DNA from: Sulfitobacter sp. SK012
Lineage (GTDB): Bacteria; Pseudomonadota; Alphaproteobacteria; Rhodobacterales; Rhodobacteraceae
DNA: 64,000 nt
Direction of reading: 5' to 3'
NCBI RefSeq assembly: GCF_003352085.1
Contig: NZ_CP025804.1
Location: forward strand, 4,526,001 to 4,590,000
The stretch's first letter is position 1; each line of letters begins with the position of its first letter. This document shows, piece by piece, positions 9,368 to 18,348 of this stretch. The notes beneath the pieces are model-generated. The model saw only the letters and a program-made list of their open reading frames with translations. It ran no database searches and was not told where the DNA came from. Position numbers and translations under genes: made by a program.

Positions 9368-9982
9368 TTATCGTTCCCGGCGGAATAGATTGCCAATGGT
9401 TTGGAAAACCAGATCAAAATCATAGCACGTGCTTTGGTGGCGTTGATAAATCAGATCCAAACGCGCTTTTCGTGGCACACAAATCCGGCAATAGACATCA
9501 TCGGTTTGTTTTGGCGTCTTACAGCGCTTTAGCAAGCGGTCCTCGTGTTTGTGAAAACGGATCGTGGCAAGGCCCGTCACTCCCGGTCTCGATTTAAGGA
9601 CTTCGGTATAAAGATCGGGAAACCGCTCCACATATTCACGCAGGGGCGGGCGTGGGCCAACAAAACTCAGGTCCCCTCGCAAGATGTTCCAAAGCTGCGG
9701 AAACTCATCCAACCGCTTGGCGCGCAGCTTGGCACCCAAGGGTGTCACCCGCGACGCCTTATGTGCACCTGACACGCCTTGATCGTCCTCCACCACACTC
9801 ATGGTTCGGAATTTCAGCAGATTAAATGGCTCATTTGGCCCCTTCATCCGCTCCGCAACATAGAACAACGGGCCACCTTGTTTGCGCCAGATATAGAAAA
9901 CCAACCACAGTATGATTGGACCTAAAATTATGACCAACAAGCTGGCAAAGAACAGATCAAAGATGCGCTTGCGCCAAGTCAT
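9368..9982 (-). CDS. Priming sugar transferase (undecaprenyl-phosphate glycosyl-1-phosphate transferase)
   Basis: About 204 residues from the ATG at 9982, which overlaps the upstream stop codon as ATGA. A single N-terminal membrane segment (about 8-32) is followed by the cytoplasmic catalytic domain of the bacterial sugar-transferase family. It shows KFRTM, then KRLDEFPQLWNILRGDLSFVG and the PRPPL motif, and SRPGVTGLA. These enzymes move a sugar-1-phosphate from a UDP-sugar to undecaprenyl phosphate, starting the repeat unit of an exopolysaccharide. The length is that of short PglC-like members lacking the extra WbaP membrane domain. Together with the FlaA1-like dehydratase it may start the chain with a diamino- or N-acetyl-6-deoxy sugar; that is inference from context. 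Confidence 0.92.
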   Translation of the reverse strand: MTWRKRIFDLFFASLLVIILGPIILWLVFYIWRKQGGPLFYVAERMKGPNEPFNLLKFRTMSVVEDDQGVSGAHKASRVTPLGAKLRAKRLDEFPQLWNILRGDLSFVGPRPPLREYVERFPDLYTEVLKSRPGVTGLATIRFHKHEDRLLKRCKTPKQTDDVYCRICVPRKARLDLIYQRHQSTCYDFDLVFQTIGNLFRRER

Positions 9983-10836
9983 ACGTTTTCCTTTTTGGCA
10001 CGCCACTGCGCAACCATCCCGGCGGCGGAGCGTTCATGCGGCGCAAATTTCACAATCGTTTCAAGTCGAGCGGTGTCCAGCAAGACTTCTTGGATCACTT
10101 CAGGCCCCGCTTTACGCGGTTGCCATGCAAGCCCGGCTGCATCCAGAAGATCGCCCATCGCAACGACGCCAGGCGCTGCAATATTTAACGTCTGTGGCAC
10201 TTCTTCGGCCACGCTCAGCTGCGCCATCACCCGCGCCAAGGTCACAGGACCGATATAACTGCGCCGGGGCGTGGCTCCTGCGACGGCGTCAATCATCATG
10301 CCCTCACGCCACCCGCCAAGGATCGCATCCGCGCCCGCTACATTGCCGATCCGCAGATTGGTCACCGGCGTCCCCAGTTGGTCACCCAGCTCCAGCCCTG
10401 CTTGCTCCATCTGCAGCTTGGCCGCGCCATATTCCGACACCGGCGCGACGGCATCTGTCTCACAGTGACGCCCAGCTTGTGCCCCATAAACTGCTGCTGA
10501 AGATGCCAGAAACACCCGCGCTGGCCCCGCCGCCCGGATCGCCGCCATTGCCAAATCAACGTTGAGCGACAATGCATCTCCACTGCGCGCAGCGTAGGCT
10601 GGCGTGATGCCTGCGAGGCATATAACAGCCCGCGCGCCTGCAGCAGCCTCCGCTAAAGCCTCGGGTTCAGCAAGAATATCAATGCTAAGCGCGTCTGTGG
10701 CCTTGCGGCCCTGCCACACCAAGTCATCTTCATCCGGCCAATGCGTTCGCAGAACGTTTCCCAGACGCCCAGCGCCCCCAAGCAAAAGCACTGGGCGTTT
10801 CTTGGCGAAAAATTCGCCGCTTTTGGTTGAAATCAT
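9979..10836 (-). CDS. NAD-dependent epimerase/dehydratase family protein
   Basis: About 285 residues from the ATG at 10836; a second ATG at 10845 and a GTG at 10944 are also in frame, and no ribosome site clearly decides between them. The Rossmann turn is LLLGGAGRLGNVL. AVICLAGITP and FLASSAAVYGAQAG follow, the extended-SDR pattern with the Ser region, and later YGAAKLQMEQ supplies the catalytic YxxxK. This is a UDP-sugar epimerase or reductase-like enzyme; the substrate cannot be read. It is translationally coupled to the priming transferase through an ATGA overlap, which argues that its product is the sugar used by that transferase. Confidence 0.82.
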   Translation of the reverse strand: MISTKSGEFFAKKRPVLLLGGAGRLGNVLRTHWPDEDDLVWQGRKATDALSIDILAEPEALAEAAAGARAVICLAGITPAYAARSGDALSLNVDLAMAAIRAAGPARVFLASSAAVYGAQAGRHCETDAVAPVSEYGAAKLQMEQAGLELGDQLGTPVTNLRIGNVAGADAILGGWREGMMIDAVAGATPRRSYIGPVTLARVMAQLSVAEEVPQTLNIAAPGVVAMGDLLDAAGLAWQPRKAGPEVIQEVLLDTARLETIVKFAPHERSAAGMVAQWRAKKENV

Positions 10837-10995
10837 TGACCTCATGAGCACAGCAAGTATCTTGCCCAAAAGAAAATTCCAACTGGGGGTGGTGTTTTTG
10901 CGCCGCAGTGCATCCGGATAAGGCAATAAGGCCTTAAAAAGCACTGTTTCGTATGTCCCCCAAGTATGGAAGAAAAATAAAGCGGTACTACTAAT

Positions 10996-12102
10996 ATGGG
11001 TTTTTTCTTTCCACGGATCACCTGTGTCTTGCTGGCGCTCAGCCTAGCCGCCTGCGGGAGCTTGCCGCGCGGAGCGGCACTTGAAGCCGAAGTACTGCGC
11101 GGAGCCAACAATCCGGAAGCTGATTTTGCCGTCTACCCAGTGACCAAGGCGTTCCTGCCAACCGCAGCGAAATGGCCCCTCACAGGCGAAGAGCACCGCC
11201 ACTGGATCAACTCTTCAGCCGGATCAATTGCACAAGTCATCCAACCCGGCGATACACTCGATGTGTTCATCTGGGACAGCGGTGAGAACTCACTGCTGAC
11301 GGCTCCTGACCAACGGGTCGCGACGCTCTCTGGGATGCGCGTTTCTGAAGGTGGTTCAATCTTTGTGCCCTACATTGGCAAGATCAGGGTCTCTGGTCGG
11401 ACGCCAGATAGCGCGCGCCAATTGGTCCAACGCCAGCTTGAGGCGATTGTACCGTCCGCTCAGGTTCAGCTTCAAATGTCCGAAGGGCGTGTGAATTCAA
11501 TTGATCTGGTCGGCGGCGTTGCCATACCGGGAAATGTCAAACTACCGGATCAAAATTTCACCGTATTAGCTGCAATCTCGGCCGCGGGGGGCGTACGCGA
11601 TACCCTGAATAACCCGCAGGTAAAGATTGTGCGCGGCGGCAATATTTACGGTACCTCTATTTCCCGCCTTTATGACGACCCCAGTTTGAACACCCGCCTG
11701 CAGGGCGGGGACAAGGTTATCGTCGAAGCGGACGAGCGTTATTTTCTATCGCTGGGCGCGACCGGCCTCGAAAATCAGTTTCCTTTCAACCGCGACAGCG
11801 TTTCTGCGCTTGATGCCTTGTCGACCATCGGCGGTTTAAACGACCTCCGAGCAGACCCAAAAGGCCTCTTGATACTGCGCGAATACCCTGCGAGCGCGGT
11901 GCAGACCGATGGTGGCGGCCCGGGCAAACAACGTGTCATCTTTACCCTTGATTTAACGAAATCAGACGGTCTCTTTTCGGCACGTAACTTTGCCATCAAC
12001 TCAGGCGATGTGCTCTTGGCTACAGAAAGCCCTGTCGCCAGTGCCCAAACCATCTTTCGCTTGATAGGCTCGACAGCAGGCCTAGTGGCCATCCTTAACT
12101 AA
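10996..12102 (+). CDS. Wza/KpsD-type polysaccharide export lipoprotein
   Basis: A 368-residue outer-membrane export protein. The N-terminus is a lipoprotein signal ending in SLAACGS. A polysaccharide-export domain (about 75-165) opens with VIQPGDTLDVFIWDSGENSL, followed by SLBB-type segments (RVNSIDLVGGVAIPGNVKL and a second near 245-300). The C-terminus is hydrophobic, like the helix that forms the outer-membrane pore in Wza. It would give the polysaccharide a path across the outer membrane. It points away from the leftward locus, and the divergent start region is AT-rich. No Wzc-type tyrosine kinase or Wzx/Wzy gene lies in this window, so the rest of the machinery is elsewhere. Confidence 0.92.
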   Translation: MGFFFPRITCVLLALSLAACGSLPRGAALEAEVLRGANNPEADFAVYPVTKAFLPTAAKWPLTGEEHRHWINSSAGSIAQVIQPGDTLDVFIWDSGENSLLTAPDQRVATLSGMRVSEGGSIFVPYIGKIRVSGRTPDSARQLVQRQLEAIVPSAQVQLQMSEGRVNSIDLVGGVAIPGNVKLPDQNFTVLAAISAAGGVRDTLNNPQVKIVRGGNIYGTSISRLYDDPSLNTRLQGGDKVIVEADERYFLSLGATGLENQFPFNRDSVSALDALSTIGGLNDLRADPKGLLILREYPASAVQTDGGGPGKQRVIFTLDLTKSDGLFSARNFAINSGDVLLATESPVASAQTIFRLIGSTAGLVAILN

Positions 12103-12133
12103 GTTCGACAGTCGATCTGGTGAGGCTCGTAAG

Positions 12134-13384
12134 CTAAGGTATCTCAATCTGCTTACCTGCCGGCACCAGCGCGTTGATCTCAGCGATATGCTCAGGCAGG
12201 CATTTGGTCAGGAAATCGTAATTCTCTATCACATGTTGCCGTGCCGCCTTGCCCAAGTGTTCATACGCCTTGGGCTTTTCCAACACCTCAACAACCTGAG
12301 CGGCGAGGGCTGCGGGATCAAAGAAATCGACCAACAGACCCGTCTCATTATGAGTGATCGCCTCACGCACAGGGGCCACGTCCGAGGCCACAACAGTCGC
12401 CCCCATCGACATCGATTCAAGCAGCGACCATGAAAGCACAAACGGCATCGTCAAATAGATGTGACAGCGACTGACCTGAATGATCCGTTGATAATCCCCG
12501 TACGGCACCTGCCCCAGAAAATGCACCCGGTCCCAATCGACTCGGTCCCCAACTTCTGCCTCCATTTCGGCGCGCAGGCCTCCGGGCGTTGCAACTTTTG
12601 ATCCATAAGAAACATCATTGCCGCCCAGTACCAGCACCCGCGCATTCGGCCGCGCCGCAAGAATTTCGGGCAACGCCCGCATAAAGATGTGGAACCCGCG
12701 CGTATGTTCAAGATTGCGGGTCACATATGTGACCACCTCGTCCTGCCGCGTCAGCTCCCGACCCAAACGCCCCAACGGCAGTTTTACCGTCGGCTTGGGT
12801 TTCAACAAATCGGTGCGAATGCCGTCATGCGACACATAAAGCTTGTCGTGGAAACTGCTCGGAAAGCGGTTGCGCTGCCACAGGGTTGGGCTGACGCCTT
12901 TATCAACGGTCTGAAGGTTCATAACCGGCACCGCATTGCGCGCATGCATCATAAACGGAGCCTGTTCAGACACTGTATCATCTGGGTCAAACCCAACCGG
13001 CCCTCCTGTGGCACTATAGTAATACTCAAAGAATCCGATGATCGGGACATCCGCCCAAAGTTCTTTGAAAAAAGTCAGTTCACCCCAGCCGACATGCCCA
13101 ATGATAATATCCGGCTTGAATCCTTCTTTGGCCTCGATCTGGCGCGCAGCAAGGATCGCACCATAGCCATTGGCGCTGCATTCTTCCCAAACTTTGCTCA
13201 AGCCATACGCATCCTTGGCAGGGCGGCGGTGCGTCTTGTAAATCCGCGTTTCGACACCTTCAAAGCTAGGGGGCTTTTGGCGCTGGGTCAGAAAATATAT
13301 TTGGTGCTGCTTTTGCGCGGCGAGCCATTGCACCATCTCTCGGTATTGACCCGGCATGTTCTGGTGCACAAAGAGAATATTCAT
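12134..13384 (-). CDS. Family 4 glycosyltransferase
   Basis: A 416-residue GT-B fold glycosyltransferase. The N-terminal domain starts MNILFVHQNMPGQYREMVQW, a common opening of exopolysaccharide GT4 enzymes. The C-terminal nucleotide-sugar domain carries ARVLVLGGNDVSYG and LSWSLLESMSMGATVVASD, with the Glu-rich donor-binding loop near residue 330. It most likely adds one sugar to the repeat unit. The start ATG has AGGA about eight bases upstream. It converges on the export lipoprotein gene across a 31-base gap in which I see no convincing hairpin. Donor and acceptor are unknown. Confidence 0.85.
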   Translation of the reverse strand: MNILFVHQNMPGQYREMVQWLAAQKQHQIYFLTQRQKPPSFEGVETRIYKTHRRPAKDAYGLSKVWEECSANGYGAILAARQIEAKEGFKPDIIIGHVGWGELTFFKELWADVPIIGFFEYYYSATGGPVGFDPDDTVSEQAPFMMHARNAVPVMNLQTVDKGVSPTLWQRNRFPSSFHDKLYVSHDGIRTDLLKPKPTVKLPLGRLGRELTRQDEVVTYVTRNLEHTRGFHIFMRALPEILAARPNARVLVLGGNDVSYGSKVATPGGLRAEMEAEVGDRVDWDRVHFLGQVPYGDYQRIIQVSRCHIYLTMPFVLSWSLLESMSMGATVVASDVAPVREAITHNETGLLVDFFDPAALAAQVVEVLEKPKAYEHLGKAARQHVIENYDFLTKCLPEHIAEINALVPAGKQIEIP

Positions 13385-13447
13385 CGGAAGCGTCCTGTTC
13401 TTAGCCTCAACTGCCCTAATACCCTTGGCCGCCCCAGCTTGGCAAAG

Positions 13448-14227
13448 CTATTTCCCACGCCAGACCGGATCTCGCTTTTCGGCAAAGGCCTTCGCTCCTT
13501 CATGCTGGTCTTCTGAGCCATACAGAATATCAACAGACGCCAATTGGCGTTGCGTGATGCGGTTTAGGGCATCCTGAAATTTTGCATCCTCGGCATCGCG
13601 CACGATCTCTTTGATTGCGGCGTAAACCAACGGTGGGCCAGACGCGAGAAGCCGCGCCAATTCCCATGCGCGCGCCATAACTTGATCGCCAGGAAGAATT
13701 TCGTTCACCAGACCCCAACCCTTGGCCTCACTTGCATCAAACCACCGACCCGTTAGCAAAAGCTCCATCGCAATGTGGTAAGGGATGCGCTTGGGCAGCT
13801 TGATGCTCGCCGCGTCGGCGACCGTACCAGACCGGATTTCAGGCAATGCAAATGTCGCGTGCTCAGCCGCCAAAATCATATCCGCCGACAGCGCCAGCTC
13901 CAGCCCACCACCGCAAGCAATCCCATTCACCGCGGCAATCACCGGCTTGTTCAGACCGCGCAACTCTTGTAATCCGCCAAAGCCACCAACGCCGTAGTCC
14001 CCATCAACGGCATCACCATCCGCCGCCGCTTTTAGATCCCAACCAGGGCAAAAGAACTTTTCCCCAGCACCTGTTACGATCGCCACACGCAATTCTGGAT
14101 CATCTCGAAAATCGGCAAAAACCTTGCCCATTATCCGCGACGTCGCCAAATCAATCGCATTGGCTTTGGGCCGGTCCAGCGTCACCTCCAGAATGGCACC
14201 TTCGCGGCGGGTCTCAATCGGGTCCAT
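13448..14227 (-). CDS. CaiD-like crotonase: probable carnitinyl-CoA dehydratase / enoyl-CoA hydratase
   Basis: A 259-residue crotonase-fold protein. ACGGGLELALSAD (about 104-116) forms the oxyanion and active-site region. Glu110 and Glu130 (the LPEIRSG segment) fall where hydratase-type members carry glutamates. The flow GLELALSADMIL, FALPEIRSG, RWFDASEAKGWGLVNE is close to E. coli CaiD, which hydrates crotonobetainyl-CoA to carnitinyl-CoA. AAAAGGAGACCCC precedes the ATG. It is the last gene of a leftward set: aldolase, acyl-CoA dehydrogenase, CoA ligase, hydratase. The set resembles beta-oxidation of a gamma-butyrobetaine or carnitine CoA ester, but another short branched or charged acyl-CoA is possible. 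Confidence 0.82.
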   Translation of the reverse strand: MDPIETRREGAILEVTLDRPKANAIDLATSRIMGKVFADFRDDPELRVAIVTGAGEKFFCPGWDLKAAADGDAVDGDYGVGGFGGLQELRGLNKPVIAAVNGIACGGGLELALSADMILAAEHATFALPEIRSGTVADAASIKLPKRIPYHIAMELLLTGRWFDASEAKGWGLVNEILPGDQVMARAWELARLLASGPPLVYAAIKEIVRDAEDAKFQDALNRITQRQLASVDILYGSEDQHEGAKAFAEKRDPVWRGK

Positions 14228-14243
14228 GGGGTCTCCTTTTGGG

Positions 14244-16292
14244 TCAGGCTGAACGGATCAACGCGTCTACTGCGACTGAATTCGTGGCCGTGCAAATTAA
14301 CGGGTTAATCTCAACTTCGCTGATCACATCACAATGCGCAATCACAAGCGCCTGCACCGCCATGACCGAAGCGATAACACTGGGTAGATCTGCGGGCATC
14401 TTGCCGCGATACCCATCCAGCAGCGGCCATATGCGCAAGCGCCTTAACGCGGCTTCAACCGATGCGGCAGTGGCAGGGATCAATAGCGACTGTGTGTCCT
14501 GCCAAAGCTCGGTCAGCACACCTCCGGCCCCGACAGTCAGTACAAATCCATGTGCGGGATCACGCGTTACGCCAACCAAAACCTCGGCGACGCCGCCTTG
14601 CACCATCTCTTCAATCAGCAACGTACCAGTGGGCATCTTGGCCGCCGCGGTTTCGATCTGGTCCTGGCGCAGGCCCAAAACAACACCGCCCGCATCTGAT
14701 TTATGCGCCATCCCCATCGCCTTAAGGACCAAAGGCTCCGACAATTCCTTCGCCTTATTTGCAGCATCCTGCGCCGTCACAGCGGTCGCCCCCCGCGGGA
14801 CCTGCATGCCGTATTGCGCCAGCAGTTTTTTTGCCTCTGCCTCACTCAGCAAATCTGGAATCCTTTCGACACCCGGTTGCAAGGGAGGTTCTTGGGTCGG
14901 CTCACCCAGATGGGCAGCGATTTCAGCCGCGGAAATGGCTTCCGTCAAACCATTCATCGGGATCACCCCGCCAACCATCAATTCTGCAGCCACATCTGCA
15001 GGCATCAACTCGGGCAATGTTGCCACCATCGCAACAGGTCGGCCGGTCCGCCGCCTGACCTCAAGTGCCGCTTGCGTGGCACAGACCCAGTCGGCTGCGT
15101 CTGTATGGGGATAATCCACAATGATCAGGGTCAAACCGATATGCGCGGCTGCCATCGCAGCCCATGCATCCGCCATTCTTTGCGCATCTCGCCAAATATA
15201 AGTGTTGTAATCCAGCGGGTTGGCCAAGGCGACCATTGGACCTAATGCATCAGCCAAAGCATCCCGTTGCCCCTGCATCAGTGGCGGAAATGACAGCGCA
15301 CGCCCTTCAACCGTGTCAGCAGCAAGGCTCGCTTCACCCCCAGAGCAACTGATCGAAGAAAGCGTCGACGCATCTAGTGGACCACAGCAATGCAGTAACT
15401 TGAGCGTCTCAACGAAAGTCGGCAAATCCAGAACACGACCAATCCCCAGATGCGTCAGCAGTGCCGCCGCTCCCGCATCGCTGCCCGCCATAGACGCCGT
15501 ATGCGAAACGGTCGCGACCTGCGCTTGAGTTGATTTTCCGACCTTTAGCGCGATCAGCGGCACAGCTTTGGCCTGCGCCTTCAAAGCGACCTCATGCCAT
15601 TCTGCCGTATCTGCGAAGCCTTCAATATGTAGCCCGATCGCTGTAACGTGGGCATCATCCAACAGGTCCAGCGCGATTTGCGCCTGTGTTGTCTGGGCCA
15701 TGTTCCCGCAAGCAATCATATAGGCAATCGGCAAACCGCGCTGCTGCATTGTCAGGTTGATCGCTATGTTAGACGACTGCGTCAGGATCGCCACGCCGCG
15801 CTCCACGCGTTGGCATCCATGCTGATCGGGCCACAACAAAGCCCCCTCGAGCGCATTGATAAACCCGTAACAATTGGGCCCAAGAACGGGCATCTCACCT
15901 GCGGCGGCAACCAATTGCGCTTGCAGATCCACGCCACTGCTTTCTTCTGCGGCAGCTTCCGAAAACCCAGACGCGAAACATACCGCCCCCCCGGCACCCA
16001 TCTCGGCAAGTTCTGCAACGACGTTTACAGTCGCATGCCGGTTTACCCCGATAAAAACGGCGTCGGGCACAAGGGGCAGATCCGCCAGGCTTTGGACTGC
16101 GGTGATCCCTTCAATCTCAATTCCGCGCGGATGAACCGCGTGTATTGACCCTTCATATCCCATCCGCTGGGACTGCAAGATGATCTGCGCGCACCACGCT
16201 CCTCCTCCAATCACACAGATCGAAGAAGGCCGTATCAGCCGAAAGAAATCACGCGCCATGGCAGCGTTTTCTCTCGCAAGGAGTCTCCGCAT
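14244..16292 (-). CDS. NDP-forming acyl-CoA ligase (fused alpha-beta, acetate-CoA ligase family)
   Basis: A 682-residue ligase that makes an acyl-CoA while hydrolysing ATP to ADP. The order is the fused one: CoA-binding domain (about 20-140), succinyl-CoA-ligase-like domains (about 160-440), then an ATP-grasp domain (about 460-680). The phosphorylated His of the family is His264 in SHTASMAG, and the second-domain His is in HKSDAGGVV. This ADP-forming type replaces the AMP-forming CaiC usually found with CaiD and CaiA. The ATG at 16292 has a weak ribosome site; the next Met at 16259 is an alternative. It lies 16 bases before caiD-like and 24 bases after the dehydrogenase gene, so one operon. 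Confidence 0.88.
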   Translation of the reverse strand: MRRLLARENAAMARDFFRLIRPSSICVIGGGAWCAQIILQSQRMGYEGSIHAVHPRGIEIEGITAVQSLADLPLVPDAVFIGVNRHATVNVVAELAEMGAGGAVCFASGFSEAAAEESSGVDLQAQLVAAAGEMPVLGPNCYGFINALEGALLWPDQHGCQRVERGVAILTQSSNIAINLTMQQRGLPIAYMIACGNMAQTTQAQIALDLLDDAHVTAIGLHIEGFADTAEWHEVALKAQAKAVPLIALKVGKSTQAQVATVSHTASMAGSDAGAAALLTHLGIGRVLDLPTFVETLKLLHCCGPLDASTLSSISCSGGEASLAADTVEGRALSFPPLMQGQRDALADALGPMVALANPLDYNTYIWRDAQRMADAWAAMAAAHIGLTLIIVDYPHTDAADWVCATQAALEVRRRTGRPVAMVATLPELMPADVAAELMVGGVIPMNGLTEAISAAEIAAHLGEPTQEPPLQPGVERIPDLLSEAEAKKLLAQYGMQVPRGATAVTAQDAANKAKELSEPLVLKAMGMAHKSDAGGVVLGLRQDQIETAAAKMPTGTLLIEEMVQGGVAEVLVGVTRDPAHGFVLTVGAGGVLTELWQDTQSLLIPATAASVEAALRRLRIWPLLDGYRGKMPADLPSVIASVMAVQALVIAHCDVISEVEINPLICTATNSVAVDALIRSA

Positions 16293-16316
16293 TCGACGTG
16301 CAGCATCTGCCGAACA

Positions 16317-17477
16317 TCATGCGCCCAAAGCTCGAAGCAAATCGCGGCTGATGATGTGGCGTTGTATCTCTGATGTTCCGTCCCAGATGCGCTCAACCCG
16401 CGCGTCTCGCCAGAACCGTTCCAATGGATAATCGTCCATCAGCCCCATGCCACCATGCAATTGGATCGCCGTATCTGTCACCCGCCCCAGCATTTCGGAG
16501 GCGTACAGCTTCGCACTTGCGATTTCACGATTGGCTGGTAACTCTTTGTCCAACCTGTCCGCCGCAGCCAACGTCAGCAGATCCGCGGCATCGATCTCCG
16601 TAATCATGTCCGCCAGTTGGAACGACACTCCCTGAAACTTGCCGATCTTCTGGCCAAACTGCTCGCGTGTCGCCGCGTAGTCCAACGCATAATCAAACAC
16701 CCGCCGCGCCCGACCGACGCTCATCGTCGCAACCGTGATCCGGGTCGCATAAAGCCATGTGTTCATGACCTCAAATCCACCGTCGACTTCACCCAGAACC
16801 TGAGCTTCTGGCAATCGGCAGTCGTCAAACTCAAGGATGGTGTTTTTATACCCTCGGTGGCTGACCGATTTGTAGCCGTCCCGGATCGTAAAGCCGGGCG
16901 TTCCGCGATCCACCAAAAATGCCGTAATCCGCTTTTTCGGACCTTTGTCTGTTTGATCTTCGCCTGTGGCGATGAAGACGATTATAAAATCAGCGTGCTC
17001 CGCTCCAGAGATGAAATGCTTGGTCCCATTGACCACCCAATCACCACCATCCCGGCGGGCCGTGCATTTCATGCTGCGCACATCCGATCCCGCACCCGGT
17101 TCAGTCATAGCAAGTGCATCCATCCGCTCCCCGCGAACAGCAGGCATAAGATAGCGCTCAATCTGATCGCCTTCACAGGCCATCAGGATATTTTGCGGAC
17201 GACCAAAAAAGTGGTTCAGTGCCATCGACCCACGGCCCAACTCCCGCTCAACCAGCGCGAATTCTAGGTGGTTCAGCCCCGCACAACCGACGCTTTCGGG
17301 AAAGTTACAGGCATAGAAACCCAACTCGATCGTCTTGCGCTTGATCTCATCGGCCAGTTCTTGGGGTACTTCGCCTGTCCGGTCGACCATATCCTCATGC
17401 GGATAGATCTCCTTTTCGACAAAGCTGCGGACCGCGTCCACGATCATCTGGTTTTCGTCCGTAAGCCCGTAATTCAT
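16317..17477 (-). CDS. Acyl-CoA dehydrogenase (CaiA-like)
   Basis: A 386-residue FAD flavoprotein of standard acyl-CoA dehydrogenase length, with ALAMTEPGAGSD (about 121-132), the FAD-binding QLHGGMGLMDDYP (about 339) and the catalytic base Glu370 in WDGTSEIQR. It removes two hydrogens across C2-C3 of an acyl-CoA, passing electrons to ETF. In this context the substrate may be gamma-butyrobetainyl-CoA, giving crotonobetainyl-CoA for the CaiD-like enzyme. The start has GGAAAAAC upstream. It lies 27 bases after the aldolase gene. Confidence 0.9.
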   Translation of the reverse strand: MNYGLTDENQMIVDAVRSFVEKEIYPHEDMVDRTGEVPQELADEIKRKTIELGFYACNFPESVGCAGLNHLEFALVERELGRGSMALNHFFGRPQNILMACEGDQIERYLMPAVRGERMDALAMTEPGAGSDVRSMKCTARRDGGDWVVNGTKHFISGAEHADFIIVFIATGEDQTDKGPKKRITAFLVDRGTPGFTIRDGYKSVSHRGYKNTILEFDDCRLPEAQVLGEVDGGFEVMNTWLYATRITVATMSVGRARRVFDYALDYAATREQFGQKIGKFQGVSFQLADMITEIDAADLLTLAAADRLDKELPANREIASAKLYASEMLGRVTDTAIQLHGGMGLMDDYPLERFWRDARVERIWDGTSEIQRHIISRDLLRALGA

Positions 17478-17504
17478 GCGGTTTTTCCAAATTTTAACGT
17501 CACT

Positions 17505-18251
17505 CTATTGCGCATAGTTAGACCCCTCCACATCCAGTATCGCCTTTAACTCGGCCAGATGCCGGGCGTCTTGATCAGGGTAATTCTCTAGCTCCAGTGC
17601 GGTTTTTTCGGCGATATCATCTGGAATGCGGCGTAAAGGTAGCCCGGTTTGCAGCGCGCGAATGTATGTCTCCGCAGAGCGCTCGAAATAGAAGAGCCTG
17701 TTGAACGTGTCTGCTACGGTATCCCCGATGACCAGCACACCGTGGCTGCCCATCACCATGACCTTGTGCTTGGGGTCCGTCAAAAGACCGGCACAGCGCG
17801 CGCCCTCATCCTCAAATGCCAACCCGCCATAATCCTCATCGATCACGACGCGGTCGTAAAAGGTGCAGCTATTTTGATCGATCGGCGGCAGGCGGCTGTC
17901 TTGCAAGCACGCCAGCACCGTGGCAAAGATCGAATGCACATGCATCACACAGCGCGCATGAGGGCAATGCCGGTGCACCCCGCCATGCAATCCCCACGCC
18001 GTCGGATCAGGCGCATTCGGACCTTCTAATGTCTTGGGGTCGTCTGCATCTATGACCAGAAGATCGCTGGCTTTGACCCGGCTAAAATGCACTTGATTGG
18101 GGTTCATCAAAAACCGCGTTCCAGCATCATTGATTGCCAGACTAAAGTGGTTTGCCACGCCCTCATGCATGTTCAAGCGCGCTGTCCAGCGGAACGCCGC
18201 AGCAAGATCAGTGCGCTCCTGCCAATGGTTCATGTTCTGAGTGCCGGTCAT
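17505..18251 (-). CDS. Class II aldolase/adducin-domain protein
   Basis: A 248-residue metal-dependent protein of the class II aldolase/adducin fold. The zinc ligands are visible as His104 and His106 (CVMHVHSIFATVLA) and His170 (MGSHGVLV). Relatives cleave phosphorylated sugars, but in acyl-CoA clusters these proteins have other or unknown roles. It is the first gene of the operon ahead of acyl-CoA dehydrogenase, NDP-forming ligase and CaiD-like hydratase. AGAGGAGATGAG precedes the ATG. A retro-aldol or decarboxylation step on a 3-hydroxy or 3-oxo product would fit. I cannot assign a substrate. Confidence 0.85.
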   Translation of the reverse strand: MTGTQNMNHWQERTDLAAAFRWTARLNMHEGVANHFSLAINDAGTRFLMNPNQVHFSRVKASDLLVIDADDPKTLEGPNAPDPTAWGLHGGVHRHCPHARCVMHVHSIFATVLACLQDSRLPPIDQNSCTFYDRVVIDEDYGGLAFEDEGARCAGLLTDPKHKVMVMGSHGVLVIGDTVADTFNRLFYFERSAETYIRALQTGLPLRRIPDDIAEKTALELENYPDQDARHLAELKAILDVEGSNYAQ

Positions 18252-18303
18252 AGCTCATCTCCTCTTTTGTACAGAGTTGCCCCGCGCGGCCTTGATTGAC
18301 CAA

Positions 18304-18324
18304 CGAAAAAATGGCTAGCTTTCG
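18304..18324. promoter_or_regulatory. Possible LysR operator in the divergent aldolase/lysR region
   Basis: CGAAA and TTTCG face each other across 11 bases in the 97-base gap between the divergent aldolase and lysR starts. This size and spacing is the style of LysR-type operators (inverted arms 11 bases apart), and the dyad lies 25 bases before the lysR start, suited to autoregulation. A single occurrence with no other copy to compare. Confidence 0.3.
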
Positions 18325-18348
18325 ATAAGTTTAACTAATGGATGCGTT

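Noticed and set aside
13846..15114. A 422-codon rightward open frame opposite the CaiD-like and ligase genes
   Set aside because: Ser/Pro/Thr-rich antisense frame, crossing two real genes; typical GC-rich shadow.
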